Of a stretch of 64,000 nt of DNA, positions 1-8,292 are shown piece after piece. The stretch spans positions 2,232,001 to 2,296,000 of the forward strand of contig NZ_CP013387.1 of assembly GCF_001523745.2 (NCBI RefSeq), written 5' to 3'. The number at the start of each line of letters is the position of its first letter. Within the stretch, counting starts at the first letter, position 1. Both the position numbers and the translations under genes were made by a program. Below the pieces are notes generated by a model. That model was not told the origin of the DNA, made no database searches, and saw only the letters and a program-made list of their open reading frames with translations. The DNA is from Burkholderia mayonis (lineage in GTDB: Bacteria > Pseudomonadota > Gammaproteobacteria > Burkholderiales > Burkholderiaceae).

Positions 1-300
1 CCACAGGCGCGACAGAGCGCCCGCGTGATGGACGCTGAAGCTCATCAGGATTCCCGCCAGCTCGACGACGAGCCACGCGACCGACACGCGCCACATAAGC
101 CCGAACACCGGCTTGCCGCGCCACGACTGGTAAATGCCGAACGCCGGGAAGAACACGATGACGAGCATGCAGTCGAACACGACGACGGTGCGCCGCAGGT
201 CGTCGAGCCACACGAAGCCGCCGCGATGAATCATGGCGGCGATCAATGCGCCTGCCACGGCCATCGCGATATCGATCATCCTAGCCAGTACGCTCAGCAT
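1..300 (-). CDS. Undecaprenyl-phosphate glycosylphosphotransferase, N-terminal part
   Basis: The gene runs off the left edge, so only the first 100 codons are visible. They encode two to three hydrophobic segments and the sequence FPAFGIYQSWRGKP, typical of the N-terminal membrane region of WcaJ/BceB-type enzymes. These load the first sugar phosphate onto undecaprenyl phosphate at the inner membrane to start exopolysaccharide repeat synthesis. The catalytic C-terminal domain lies outside the window. The start follows a good ribosome site (GAGGAAG). It is divergent from manC, which makes GDP-mannose, so the two probably share a promoter region. The family call rests on the N-terminus and the neighbour only. 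Confidence 0.7.
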   Translation of the reverse strand, partial: MLSVLARMIDIAMAVAGALIAAMIHRGGFVWLDDLRRTVVVFDCMLVIVFFPAFGIYQSWRGKPVFGLMWRVSVAWLVVELAGILMSFSVHHAGALSRLW

Positions 301-728
301 GGTTCTTCCTCGTGAGACGGAAACCGGCCGCACACATCCCGTCGATGTGCATCCGATTTAAACATTGCATGCCGTTATTGAACCGGGAAGAAAATCCCTC
401 CCGCAAGCGCACAAGTATTTCTAAAAATAATCGGAAATTTTTTCAGGGACACGACGATAATAAATCAGAATATTTTGCCGAAGCAATCACCTCGATAGAC
501 AACCAGAAGAGACGAACATGCCGACGAAAGCCTTTACCTACAAGGCTTTGACGGGTTGGAACCCAATATTTTTTTAATTTTTTATTCATTACTTCGCACG
601 CATCCCATGCAATTTGCGTGCACCTCACGACAGCAAGCTGCCAATCGAGCGTGTCCGCACGATTCTTTTATTGTCGATTTACGTCGTGCTACAACGTCGG
701 GACAGTCTTGTACTCGAGGAGTGTCATC
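301..728. promoter_or_regulatory. Divergent exopolysaccharide promoter region, AT-rich
   Basis: This 428-base gap separates the glycosyltransferase gene from manC. It is much richer in A and T than the genes, with long A/T runs near 566-590. Reading toward manC, it holds two adjacent hairpins followed by a T run (527-577). No small gene stands out. Confidence 0.5.
527..577 (+). terminator. Two hairpins plus T-run in the manC leader
   Basis: An 8-bp stem (527-534 with 542-549) is followed by a short GGGTT/AACCC hairpin (553-564) and then by seven T residues and more T-rich sequence. On the plus strand this has the form of an intrinsic terminator placed about 150 bases before manC. It could end a leader transcript or act as an attenuator. 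The second hairpin has a very small loop, so the structure needs testing. Confidence 0.4.
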
Positions 729-2240
729 ATGAACACCACGCTCGCCACCGACGCCCGTCCCGCTTGCGTCGCCGCCGGCACGCACCTTTCCGTGCAACCC
801 GTCGTGCTGGCCGGAGGCTCGGGCACGCGGCTCTGGCCGATGTCGCGCGAGCGCCATCCGAAACAATTGATCAATCTGCTCGGCGACGAGTCGCTGCTGC
901 AATCGACCGCGCGCCGCCTCGACGGTCTGTCGACCAGTCATCCGGTATCCGAACGAATGATCATCGTGTGCGGAGAAGAACACCGCTTCACGACCGCCGA
1001 GCAACTGCGACTCGCGGGCAAGGACGCGACGCTCGTGCTCGAGCCGCTCGGCCGCGACACCGCGCCGGCGCTGACGATCGCCGCGCTACGCGCGGTCGCG
1101 GACAGCGACGACCCGGTGCTGACCGTAATGCCGGCCGACCACGCGGTCGCCGACGTCGCGCGTTTCCAGCAAGCGGTCGCAGCCGGCGTGCGCTACGCCG
1201 AACAAGGCATGATCGCGACGCTCGGCATCGTGCCGACGCACGCCGAGACGGGCTACGGCTACATCCGCGTCGGCGCGGGCGCGAGCGACGCGGAACCCGG
1301 CGTCGCGGTCAGGAAGCTCGACCGCTTCGTCGAGAAGCCGCACCTGGAACTCGCCCAGCAATATGTCGCCTCGGGCGAATACTGGTGGAACAGCGGCATC
1401 TTCATCGTCCGCGCATCGGTATGGCTGAAGGCGATTCGCCACTTCCAGCCCGCGATCCACGAAGCATGCGCGCGCGCGGTCGCGCTCGGCAGCGATGACG
1501 GTCCGTTCTTCCGCGTCGATCGCGACAGTTTCGCCGCGTCGCCGTCGAACTCGATCGACTATGCGGTGATGGAACCGCTTTCGAACCTGCCCGCCGTCTG
1601 CGAATGCGTCGTCGTGCCGCTCGACGCCGGCTGGTCCGACGTCGGCTCGTGGGACGCGCTCTGGCAGATCAGCGACAAGGACGACGACGGCAACGTCGCG
1701 CGTGGCCGCGTATGCTTCGAGCAAGCGTCGTCGACGTTCGCGCATTCGGAAGGACGCCTGATCGCCTGCGTCGGCACGCAGAATCTCGTCGTCGTCGAAA
1801 CGCCCGATGCAATCCTAGTCGCCGATCGCGCGCACGTGCAGGACGTAAAGAAAATCGTCGGACGCCTGAAGGCGGAGTCCGGCCCGGAAGCGTCCGACCA
1901 CCGCAAGGTGCATCGCCCGTGGGGAAACTACGATTCGGTCGACAGCGGCGAGCGCTTCCAGGTGAAGCGGATCGTCGTCAAGCCGGGCGCGCGCCTGTCG
2001 CTGCAGATGCATCATCACCGCGCCGAGCACTGGATCGTCGTGCGCGGCACCGCGCGAATCACGCGCGGCGACGAGACATTCCTGCTGTCGGAGAACGAGT
2101 CGACCTACATTCCGCTCGGCGTATCGCACCGGCTCGAGAATCCCGGCAAGATGCCGCTCGAACTGATCGAAGTGCAATCGGGCTCGTATCTCGGGGAAGA
2201 CGACATCGTCCGCTTCGAAGACAACTATGGACGACACTGA
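729..2240 (+). CDS. manC: Mannose-1-phosphate guanylyltransferase / mannose-6-phosphate isomerase
   Basis: The 503-residue bifunctional enzyme makes GDP-mannose from mannose-1-phosphate and GTP, and its C-terminal cupin isomerises fructose-6-phosphate to mannose-6-phosphate. The nucleotidyltransferase signature GGSGTRLWPMSRERHPKQ lies near residues 29-46, FVEKP follows in the middle of that domain, and the metal-binding cupin motif QMHHHRAEHW is near residue 420. The length is normal for ManC/BceA proteins. I chose ATG 729 because a GAGGAG ribosome site precedes it and the family motif then sits at the usual distance; the frame is open further upstream but that extension is not family-like. 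Its divergent partner suggests a role in exopolysaccharide supply. A GC-rich hairpin follows the stop. Confidence 0.93.
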   Translation: MNTTLATDARPACVAAGTHLSVQPVVLAGGSGTRLWPMSRERHPKQLINLLGDESLLQSTARRLDGLSTSHPVSERMIIVCGEEHRFTTAEQLRLAGKDATLVLEPLGRDTAPALTIAALRAVADSDDPVLTVMPADHAVADVARFQQAVAAGVRYAEQGMIATLGIVPTHAETGYGYIRVGAGASDAEPGVAVRKLDRFVEKPHLELAQQYVASGEYWWNSGIFIVRASVWLKAIRHFQPAIHEACARAVALGSDDGPFFRVDRDSFAASPSNSIDYAVMEPLSNLPAVCECVVVPLDAGWSDVGSWDALWQISDKDDDGNVARGRVCFEQASSTFAHSEGRLIACVGTQNLVVVETPDAILVADRAHVQDVKKIVGRLKAESGPEASDHRKVHRPWGNYDSVDSGERFQVKRIVVKPGARLSLQMHHHRAEHWIVVRGTARITRGDETFLLSENESTYIPLGVSHRLENPGKMPLELIEVQSGSYLGEDDIVRFEDNYGRH

Positions 2241-2262
2241 CGGAACGGCCGCACCGCAGCGG

Positions 2263-2294
2263 CCACGCGGCCCGCGCGCAAGCGGGCCGCGTGG
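2263..2294. terminator. Perfect 13-bp hairpin between convergent genes
   Basis: Arms 2263-2275 and 2282-2294 pair perfectly around a six-base loop. The hairpin lies between the stops of manC and the convergent DUF4096 gene. There is no T-run on either side, so it is a likely but unproven two-way terminator. Confidence 0.55.
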
Positions 2295-2312
2295 CGAACG
2301 GCACGACCGCAT

Positions 2313-3317
2313 TCAACCGACGCGATACGCGTACTCGCGCCGGTCGACCTGCACTTGCGGTGCATCGCCGCGTCCGTCTGCGAGTGCGCGGCGCCGTTCG
2401 GCCGCGAAGTGCTTGATATTGGTCTCGGCCAGCGCGAGCGCGGACAGCCCGGCGATCGTCGGCACCGATTTGCTCGCCTGCTCGGCAGCAGGCGCCGGCG
2501 CCTCGCGTGCATTCCGCCCGCCCGCGCATTGGCGGTCAATCCACTGGCGCGCCCAATCGAGCGCGTACTGCTCCGCCGATTCGGCATCCGTGAAACGCGG
2601 GCCAATGAGTCCCGAACGCTCGACGCGCCGATCGTCCTGCACGATCTCGGCCCATGCCCGATACATCAGGTTCTGCACGGGCTGCGCGATACCGTACACG
2701 GTATAGCCGCGATAGGTTTCGGTTTGCGGTGCATGCATCCCGAAGCTGAACGACGCGGGATGCGGCCTGCCATGTCCATGGTCGCGTACGGACGCGCCCG
2801 GCGCCGTGAAGCCGTGGTGATGCGACGCCTCGACGTCGCGATGCTCGCCTCCCTCCTCGTCGCTCGTGAAGCGTCTGACGTTCACGCCCGTGCCCGAACG
2901 GCAAACGCTGGCTTGAGCGACCGGCAATTGCCACGACTCGGGGTTTTGCCAGAACACCCCGCGCAGGCGATCGCAATCGGCGGGCGGCTCCGCACGCCGA
3001 ACGAGCGCGACAGGCTCCGGCGGCGGCGGCACATACGCGAACGCACGGCCGCTTTCTTCCGATAGCACTTTCACCATCTCGCCGAGCGTACCGCTCGCGA
3101 GCCATTCTTCGAAGCGGCGTCGGCACGTCGGGCCGGATGGATAACGGCCGGGCAGCTTCGACCACGGGTCGCCCGTGGTAAGAATCCAAAGCACCGCGTT
3201 CGCGACGACCCGATTCTCTGCGCGCGGCCGGCCTCGTCGGTTCAGCCGGATGGGTTCATCGGCGATCAACGTCGACAGACGGGCCCACTCTTCATCGTTT
3301 AGCTCATCGAAGAACAT
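2313..3317 (-). CDS. DUF4096 (IS5-type transposase N-terminal) domain protein
   Basis: The 334-residue protein starts with a domain (residues 1-85) that matches the DNA-binding N-terminal part of IS5-type transposases: FDELNDEEWARL, then RRGRPRAENR, then AVLWILTTGDPWSKLP. The DDE catalytic domain is absent. A proline- and histidine-rich linker follows, then a second small domain (about 200-265) beginning YRGYTVYGIAQPV and ending with an aromatic amphipathic helix. Burkholderia genomes have other proteins pairing this head with varied tails; a role as a domesticated DNA-binding regulator is inference. ATG 3317 has a GGAGAG ribosome site; the open frame upstream of it is not family-like. It is convergent with manC and sits beside an AT-rich gap. 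I see no terminal repeats that would mark an insertion sequence. Confidence 0.7.
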   Translation of the reverse strand: MFFDELNDEEWARLSTLIADEPIRLNRRGRPRAENRVVANAVLWILTTGDPWSKLPGRYPSGPTCRRRFEEWLASGTLGEMVKVLSEESGRAFAYVPPPPEPVALVRRAEPPADCDRLRGVFWQNPESWQLPVAQASVCRSGTGVNVRRFTSDEEGGEHRDVEASHHHGFTAPGASVRDHGHGRPHPASFSFGMHAPQTETYRGYTVYGIAQPVQNLMYRAWAEIVQDDRRVERSGLIGPRFTDAESAEQYALDWARQWIDRQCAGGRNAREAPAPAAEQASKSVPTIAGLSALALAETNIKHFAAERRRALADGRGDAPQVQVDRREYAYRVG

Positions 3318-3906
3318 AGATCTCTCCACACAGCCAGGCCGGGCTGCGATTGGCGGCACGGTCGCGAGCGAATCGCACTCGCAACCGCGGCCAGGTTGCA
3401 CATGGACGCTATTCGGTTGTGCACGCCGGTTCGCTAAGCACAAACAAGGTGCCGTGACTCCCGACGATGACGCACGAACCACTGTCTCACTCGTATGCGA
3501 TATTTTTTGTGCATGAAGCATACCATCATCAGGGTTTATCTCAATATGACAACGGCGTCATGTTACTCACTGAAACAAGATAGTAGTCAAGCAGGGTCAG
3601 CATTTCATTTCTATTTTTATGATGTTTTTATTTAGATCAGCTCGAAAGCCCCGCCCATAAAGGCTGAATGGAATGTGAAAAATACATTGCAAACGGGCTA
3701 CGACGCAAGCTCCGACCCTGTGCGGCAGCATTTTCCGACGTCGTTGCAACATCGGTAAATAAATGGAAAATACGTGACAAATTGTTTATTGATCGGCAAT
3801 TAAATCCTTTTTCAATCGTTATACTTTTCATTGCACGCAATCTCATAAATGATTGAATGCGATCGATGCCAGCTCCGTCGGCTGCGTGCCGGACTGGCTC
3901 GCCCGC
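3318..3906. other. AT-rich intergenic gap
   Basis: About 590 bases without a credible gene. The stretch 3500-3850 is markedly AT-rich compared with its surroundings and probably contains the promoter of the DUF4096 gene. Short open frames on both strands do not look like proteins. Confidence 0.5.
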
Positions 3907-4488
3907 TCAGTCCAGGTCGCTCGCGAGCGACGCTGCGACGTCCGGGTCGATCCGCATCGTTTGTACCGGATAGTTAGGATGGTCGCATCCGATCGACAGC
4001 GGCGCGCCCGCCTTGAGCTTCGCCTTCATCGCGTCGCTCAGCTCGAAGCGCACGAAGTGCACGGCGGAAGTCTTCTCGTCCGTGTCGCGCTCGAGATCTT
4101 CATCGGCAATCGCATAGACGGGCGTCTCATCGCCGACGACGAGGAATACACGATCTTCGATGCCGATGAGCCGTGCCAGCGCCGCGCGTCGCTCCTTTTC
4201 GTTTTCGTATTCGATCTGCATCGTCGCTTTGAAATTGCTGCCGTCGGGTACGAGCGGCAGATATGCTTCGAGCTCGCCCGAGATGCCCGCCTCGTCGAAG
4301 ATCTTCTCGATGTGCAGCATCTCGTGGATCTGATAGCGGATCGTCGTCTCGTCCTCGAACAGGAAGCGCAAGTGATTGCCGAGCGACACCGCACGGCGCT
4401 TCTTGTGTGCGATCACACGTGCATGTTCTTGCCGGCGCACCTTCGCATAGGCTTCGAGCGTCAACAGCGAGTCGCGGGTGAGCGTCAT
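3907..4488 (-). CDS. DUF3501 family protein
   Basis: The 193-residue protein matches the DUF3501 family across its length: TLEAYAKVRRQEHARVIAHK near the start, SLGNHLRFLFEDETTIRYQI, then HEMLHIEKIFDE. The biochemical role of the family is not known. It is the last gene of a three-gene set with a CCG-domain Fe-S protein (28 bases upstream) and a rubrerythrin. The same association occurs in other proteobacteria, which points to a shared redox or peroxide-handling function. That function is inferred from context only. Confidence 0.85.
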   Translation of the reverse strand: MTLTRDSLLTLEAYAKVRRQEHARVIAHKKRRAVSLGNHLRFLFEDETTIRYQIHEMLHIEKIFDEAGISGELEAYLPLVPDGSNFKATMQIEYENEKERRAALARLIGIEDRVFLVVGDETPVYAIADEDLERDTDEKTSAVHFVRFELSDAMKAKLKAGAPLSIGCDHPNYPVQTMRIDPDVAASLASDLD

Positions 4489-4516
4489 GTCGTGCTCCTC
4501 GTTCGGTACGACGTGC

Positions 4517-5854
4517 TCAGATGCCGTATGCCTTGCGCAGCAGCGTGATCGGATGGACGAGCGGAGGCGGCGCGACGCCTTTCGCGCCGATCCCCTCTTC
4601 GATGTGATGTCCGGCGAGCGCGCAATCGGACGACATGTAGTCGGGCGTCTGCTCCGCCATCGCCTTGAACACCGGCGCGCCGATCTTCAGCGCCTGCGCA
4701 TGGAATTCCTTCTTCACGCCGAACGTACCCGCGTGCCCCGAGCAGCGCTCGACAACGTTCACCTTCGTACCCGGCACGAGCGACAATGCGTCGGCCGTCT
4801 TGCGCCCGATGTTCTGCACGCGCGCATGGCACGGCACGTGGTACGACACGGTGCCGAGTTCGTGCTTGAAGTCGGTTTTCAGCAGGCCGTCGCGATGGCG
4901 CGCGATCACGTATTCGAACGGATCCCAGAACGCGTCGGCAACCGCGCGTACGTCGGGGTCGTCGGGAAACATCAGCGGCAGCTCGCTCTTGTACATCAGC
5001 ACGCAGCTCGGAATCGCGCCGATCAGCGCATAGCCTTCGTGCGCATAGCGTGAGAGCACCGCGATGTTCGCCTCCTTCTTCCTCGCGACGCCTTCCAGAT
5101 TGCCCTGCTCGAGAAGCGGCATCCCGCAGCATGCTTCGCTCGTGACGAGCTCGTAGGGAATGTCGTTGTGCGCGAGCACCGCGAGCAGATCGTGGCCGAT
5201 GCCCGGCTCGTTGTAGTTCACGTAGCAGGTCGCGTAGATCGCGACGCGCCCCGGCGTGCGCTCGCCGTCACGCGGCAGCGGACCGGGCGAGCGCTGCGCG
5301 GCGCGGCGGAACTTGCGCGGCGCGAACGGCGGCAGCCACGCGTGCCGATCGACGCCGAGCGTCGCTTCGAGCGCACTGCGCACGGGAGGCGTGCGGTTCG
5401 CGACATTGACGGCTTGCGTGACGATCGGAATGCCGGCGAAGTAGCCGAGCATGTCGGTGTTCGACAGCAGCTTGTCGCGCAGCTTGATGTCGTTGCGCTT
5501 GTAGCGCGCGGCCTTCGCACGCAGCATCAGATGCGGGAAATCGACGTTCCAGGGATGCGGCGGCACGTACGGGCATTTCGTCATGTAGCAGAGGTCGCAC
5601 AGATAACACTGGTCGACGACTTTGCCGAACGATTTCGGATCGACCGCATGCGCCTCGCCCGTCTCGGTCTCGTCGACGAGATCGAACAGCGTCGGAAACG
5701 CGCCGCACAGCGACACGCAGCGCCGGCAGCCGGCGCAGATCTCGAACACGCGGGTAAGCTCGGCGTCGATCGCGGCTTGATCGTGGAACGCGTCCGAGCG
5801 CCAATCGAGCGGATGGCGGGTGGGAGCCTCCAGACTGCCTTCTCGGTGGGACAT
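4517..5854 (-). CDS. GlpC/HdrD-like Fe-S oxidoreductase with two CCG domains
   Basis: The 445-residue protein has two clusters of cysteines near residues 40-95 ([11 protein letters not shown] and [13 protein letters not shown]), each fitting a 4Fe-4S site. Two cysteine-rich CCG regions follow, seen as [13 protein letters not shown] with SEACCGMP, and [13 protein letters not shown] with ERCSGHAG. This is the layout of GlpC and heterodisulfide reductase D-type subunits, which pass electrons between quinones or thiols and a partner. No flavin subunit is adjacent, so the electron partner may be the rubrerythrin encoded just upstream. The protein has no signal peptide and should be cytoplasmic or membrane-associated. 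The substrate is unknown. Confidence 0.85.
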   Translation of the reverse strand: MSHREGSLEAPTRHPLDWRSDAFHDQAAIDAELTRVFEICAGCRRCVSLCGAFPTLFDLVDETETGEAHAVDPKSFGKVVDQCYLCDLCYMTKCPYVPPHPWNVDFPHLMLRAKAARYKRNDIKLRDKLLSNTDMLGYFAGIPIVTQAVNVANRTPPVRSALEATLGVDRHAWLPPFAPRKFRRAAQRSPGPLPRDGERTPGRVAIYATCYVNYNEPGIGHDLLAVLAHNDIPYELVTSEACCGMPLLEQGNLEGVARKKEANIAVLSRYAHEGYALIGAIPSCVLMYKSELPLMFPDDPDVRAVADAFWDPFEYVIARHRDGLLKTDFKHELGTVSYHVPCHARVQNIGRKTADALSLVPGTKVNVVERCSGHAGTFGVKKEFHAQALKIGAPVFKAMAEQTPDYMSSDCALAGHHIEEGIGAKGVAPPPLVHPITLLRKAYGI

Positions 5855-5988
5855 GGGGCAGCTCCATCACGTTGCGCGCGGCCGCGCGCGTTGTGCCGGA
5901 ACGCACGGCGACGCGCACGCGCTCCCGCGCAGCCGCCTCCGGCTGACGGTACGAGGAGCGAACGCTCGCGCGCCGGCGAGCGGCGCGC

Positions 5989-6411
5989 TCAGTCGACGAG
6001 CGCGTCGAGCGCCTTCGTATACCGATTCGCGTGGCTGCGCTCCGCTTTCGCGAGCGTCTCGAACCAGTTCGCGATTTCGTCGAAGCCTTCTTCTCGCGCG
6101 GTCTTCGCCATGCCAGGGTACATGTCGGTGTACTCGTGCGTCTCGCCCGCGATCGCCGATTGCAGGTTCTGGCGGGACGAGCCGAACGGCAAGCCCGTCG
6201 CCGGATCGCCGACCGCTTCCAGATACTCGAGGTGGCCGTGCGCGTGGCCGGTTTCGCCTTCGGCCGTCGAACGGAACAATGCGGCGATATCGTTCTGTCC
6301 CTCTACGTCCGCCTTCGATGCGAAATACAGGTAGCGGCGATTCGCCTGCGACTCGCCGGCGAACGCGTACTTCAGGTTCTCTTCGGTCTTGCTGCCCTTG
6401 AGCTGTGCCAT
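5989..6411 (-). CDS. Rubrerythrin-type diiron protein without rubredoxin domain
   Basis: The 140-residue protein is a ferritin-like four-helix bundle. Two ExxH-type motifs are visible: [12 protein letters not shown] preceded by glutamates near residues 10-20, and [15 protein letters not shown] near residues 52-66; a third acidic set follows near 90-130. Rubrerythrins reduce hydrogen peroxide at the diiron site with electrons from rubredoxin. Here the usual C-terminal rubredoxin domain is missing, so an external donor is needed; the downstream Fe-S protein is a candidate (inference). It is the first gene of the three-gene set and sits about 134 bases before the Fe-S gene. Confidence 0.88.
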   Translation of the reverse strand: MAQLKGSKTEENLKYAFAGESQANRRYLYFASKADVEGQNDIAALFRSTAEGETGHAHGHLEYLEAVGDPATGLPFGSSRQNLQSAIAGETHEYTDMYPGMAKTAREEGFDEIANWFETLAKAERSHANRYTKALDALVD

Positions 6412-6606
6412 CTGCGCCTCCGTGTCTCATGCCGGCGCGCGCGGCGGCGGGCCGGATGAACGATTGTGGGGAACGATGCGCAGCTCGGCTGCCGCCGCTG
6501 GGGCACCGTGCATTTCAATCTAGGCGCTCTCGCGCGCATCCCCCAATAGGCTTTTTCAATGTCGTCGATAGTGCGGCGATGGCGGGAGGCAGCGACGGCG
6601 GTCAGG

Positions 6607-6656
<50 letters not shown>

Positions 6657-6693
6657 CGCCGCATTGCGGCGCGGCACACGCTCGCCTACGGCG

Positions 6694-7740
6694 TCAGCGC
6701 GGCGACGCGGGCGCGAGCGGCCACGCGTCGCTGCCCTTCTCGCCCGTCGGCGCGGTCGCGCCCGGCAGCGCCTGCTTGCTGATCGAGCGACTGCGGTTGA
6801 AGTACTTCTCGAGCAGCGCATCGAGGATCGCAACCGTCTCGACATCCGGCACGCCGTCGTAACGCGACGGCCGGAAGTGCATCTGGAACGCCGACACGAC
6901 GTTGACCGTCTGCGCGTCGAGCGCGCCCGTCTGCGGCGTGTCGTAGCCGTACGCGAGCAGCTTCGACTGCAGGCTCGCGACGTCGCCCGCGAACGGCCGG
7001 TTGGTCCGGTAGTAATCGACAGCTTCCGCCTCCGGCCACGCGCCGATCCGATATTGATCGTAGAGCTTCTTCCACGGGAACAGCGGCCCGGGATCGGTCT
7101 TGCGGCCGGGCGCGACGTCCGAGTGTCCGACGACCTTCTGCGGCAGCACCTGATGCCGCGCGACGACGTCGGCAGCGAGGGCGCCGAACACCGCGACCTG
7201 CGCATCCGGATACGGATACCAGCGCCGGTTCATCAGCGGCAGGTTTTCGTCTTCCGGCGGGAAACCGAGATTGACGATCTCGATGCCGACCGAGCCCGCG
7301 TTGAGCATCCGGTCGCCCTGCCAATAGCTGACGCCCGCATGCCATGCGCGGCGCGCCTCGGGCACGAGCTCGAATACCTTGAAGCGCTGGCCGTCGTCGG
7401 CCGCGTCGGGCACGAGATAGTGCGAGCTGACCTGCCGTTGCGGATCGGTCAGCGATGCCAACGAATCCGCGAGCGTCTGCGCCGTGTAGTGCAGCACGAG
7501 CGTGCGCACCCGCGAATCCTGATTCGGCGACTGGATCGAGCGGTCGATCGTATAGCTCGCGCCGGCTGCCGCACCGGACGACTGCGACGCATCCTGCGCG
7601 TGCGCGGACGACACGACGCCGTCGCCATCGCCGCAACCGGCGAGCGGCAGCATGAGCATTCCCACCGGCCATGCCGACGAACGCGCGAGAAAACCGCGCC
7701 TGCCCTCGTTGATGATTTTCGCTTGTTGTTCTTCAGCCAT
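6694..7740 (-). CDS. N-acetylmuramoyl-L-alanine amidase, Tat-type lipoprotein (AmiD-like)
   Basis: The 348-residue protein begins with a twin-arginine signal (GRRGFLARSS) whose hydrophobic part ends in a lipobox, LPLAGC, so it is probably exported folded and lipid-anchored. An Amidase_2 domain follows: VLHYTAQT, SSHYLVPD, AWHAGVSYW and the zinc histidine in VVGHSDVAPGRKTDPG. A C-terminal peptidoglycan-binding domain carries LQSKLLAYGYDTPQTGALDAQT. The layout matches AmiD-type amidases that cut muropeptides in the periplasm. ATG 7740 puts the signal at the very start; the open frame extends upstream through a repeat array and is not real coding sequence. Residues after the binding domain are low in complexity. 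Confidence 0.9.
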   Translation of the reverse strand: MAEEQQAKIINEGRRGFLARSSAWPVGMLMLPLAGCGDGDGVVSSAHAQDASQSSGAAAGASYTIDRSIQSPNQDSRVRTLVLHYTAQTLADSLASLTDPQRQVSSHYLVPDAADDGQRFKVFELVPEARRAWHAGVSYWQGDRMLNAGSVGIEIVNLGFPPEDENLPLMNRRWYPYPDAQVAVFGALAADVVARHQVLPQKVVGHSDVAPGRKTDPGPLFPWKKLYDQYRIGAWPEAEAVDYYRTNRPFAGDVASLQSKLLAYGYDTPQTGALDAQTVNVVSAFQMHFRPSRYDGVPDVETVAILDALLEKYFNRSRSISKQALPGATAPTGEKGSDAWPLAPASPR

Positions 7741-7981
7741 ACCCTTTTCCGTAAGAGTCGTAACTTGCGATTGAGAATCGGCGCGATGCGCCGAGCGAGT
7801 AAATTGCGCGATGAAGCGACGCGCGACCGTGGGAGTCGGCGAGGCAGCGCAAGTTCCGATTCGGAGTGCGACGTATTCGCGGAAAACGGGAAAGCTTCGA
7901 AGCGAAGCCGACGATGCGACCGCGTGAAGATGAAGATGCACTGCGTGTCGATATTTCGCGCGGGCGACGCGTGGCGTGTGG

Positions 7982-8050
7982 TTGCGGCTTGCGGCTTGCG
8001 GCTTGCGGCTTGCGGCTTGCGGCTTGCGGCTTGCGGCTTGCGGCTTGCGG
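7982..8050. repeat. Heptamer array TTGCGGC, nearly 10 copies
   Basis: Nine exact copies of TTGCGGC (7982-8044) and most of a tenth. The unit length is not a multiple of three and the array is between genes, so copy changes would not alter a protein. Confidence 0.92.
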
Positions 8051-8227
8051 GAGGCTACGTCAAGCGCGTCGCCATGTCGGAACGAAACGACGCCGCCCCG
8101 ACGCATGACGACAACGAGCAACGACTCGCATACGCATCGTCCTCCTGATCGATGTCGAAACACGCCACGCGCGGCAACATGACATATGCCGGGGTGCAAC
8201 GCGCGGGCGACGACGCCTCACGCACGC

Positions 8228-8259
8228 GCAATCCGCCAATCCGCCAATCCGCCAATCCG
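8228..8259. repeat. Octamer array AATCCGCC, 4 copies
   Basis: Four exact copies of AATCCGCC, followed by a degenerate copy. It lies about 30 bases beyond the stop of the ECF42 sigma-factor gene. Confidence 0.85.
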
Positions 8260-8292
8260 CCAGTCCGACCGCCCAGATCGCCCCACGACGCA

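Larger units (their letters stand above)
7741..8292. other. Intergenic gap with two tandem arrays
   Basis: About 550 bases between the amidase start and the sigma-factor stop, both minus strand. It holds the TTGCGGC array and the AATCCGCC array. Otherwise I see no gene; the amidase promoter should lie near 7745-7850, where base composition is less GC-rich. Confidence 0.5.

Noticed and set aside
2225..2706. Open frames on both strands around the manC-DUF4096 junction
   Set aside because: They are mirror frames of the two real genes; composition is arginine-rich and no family features or ribosome sites are present.
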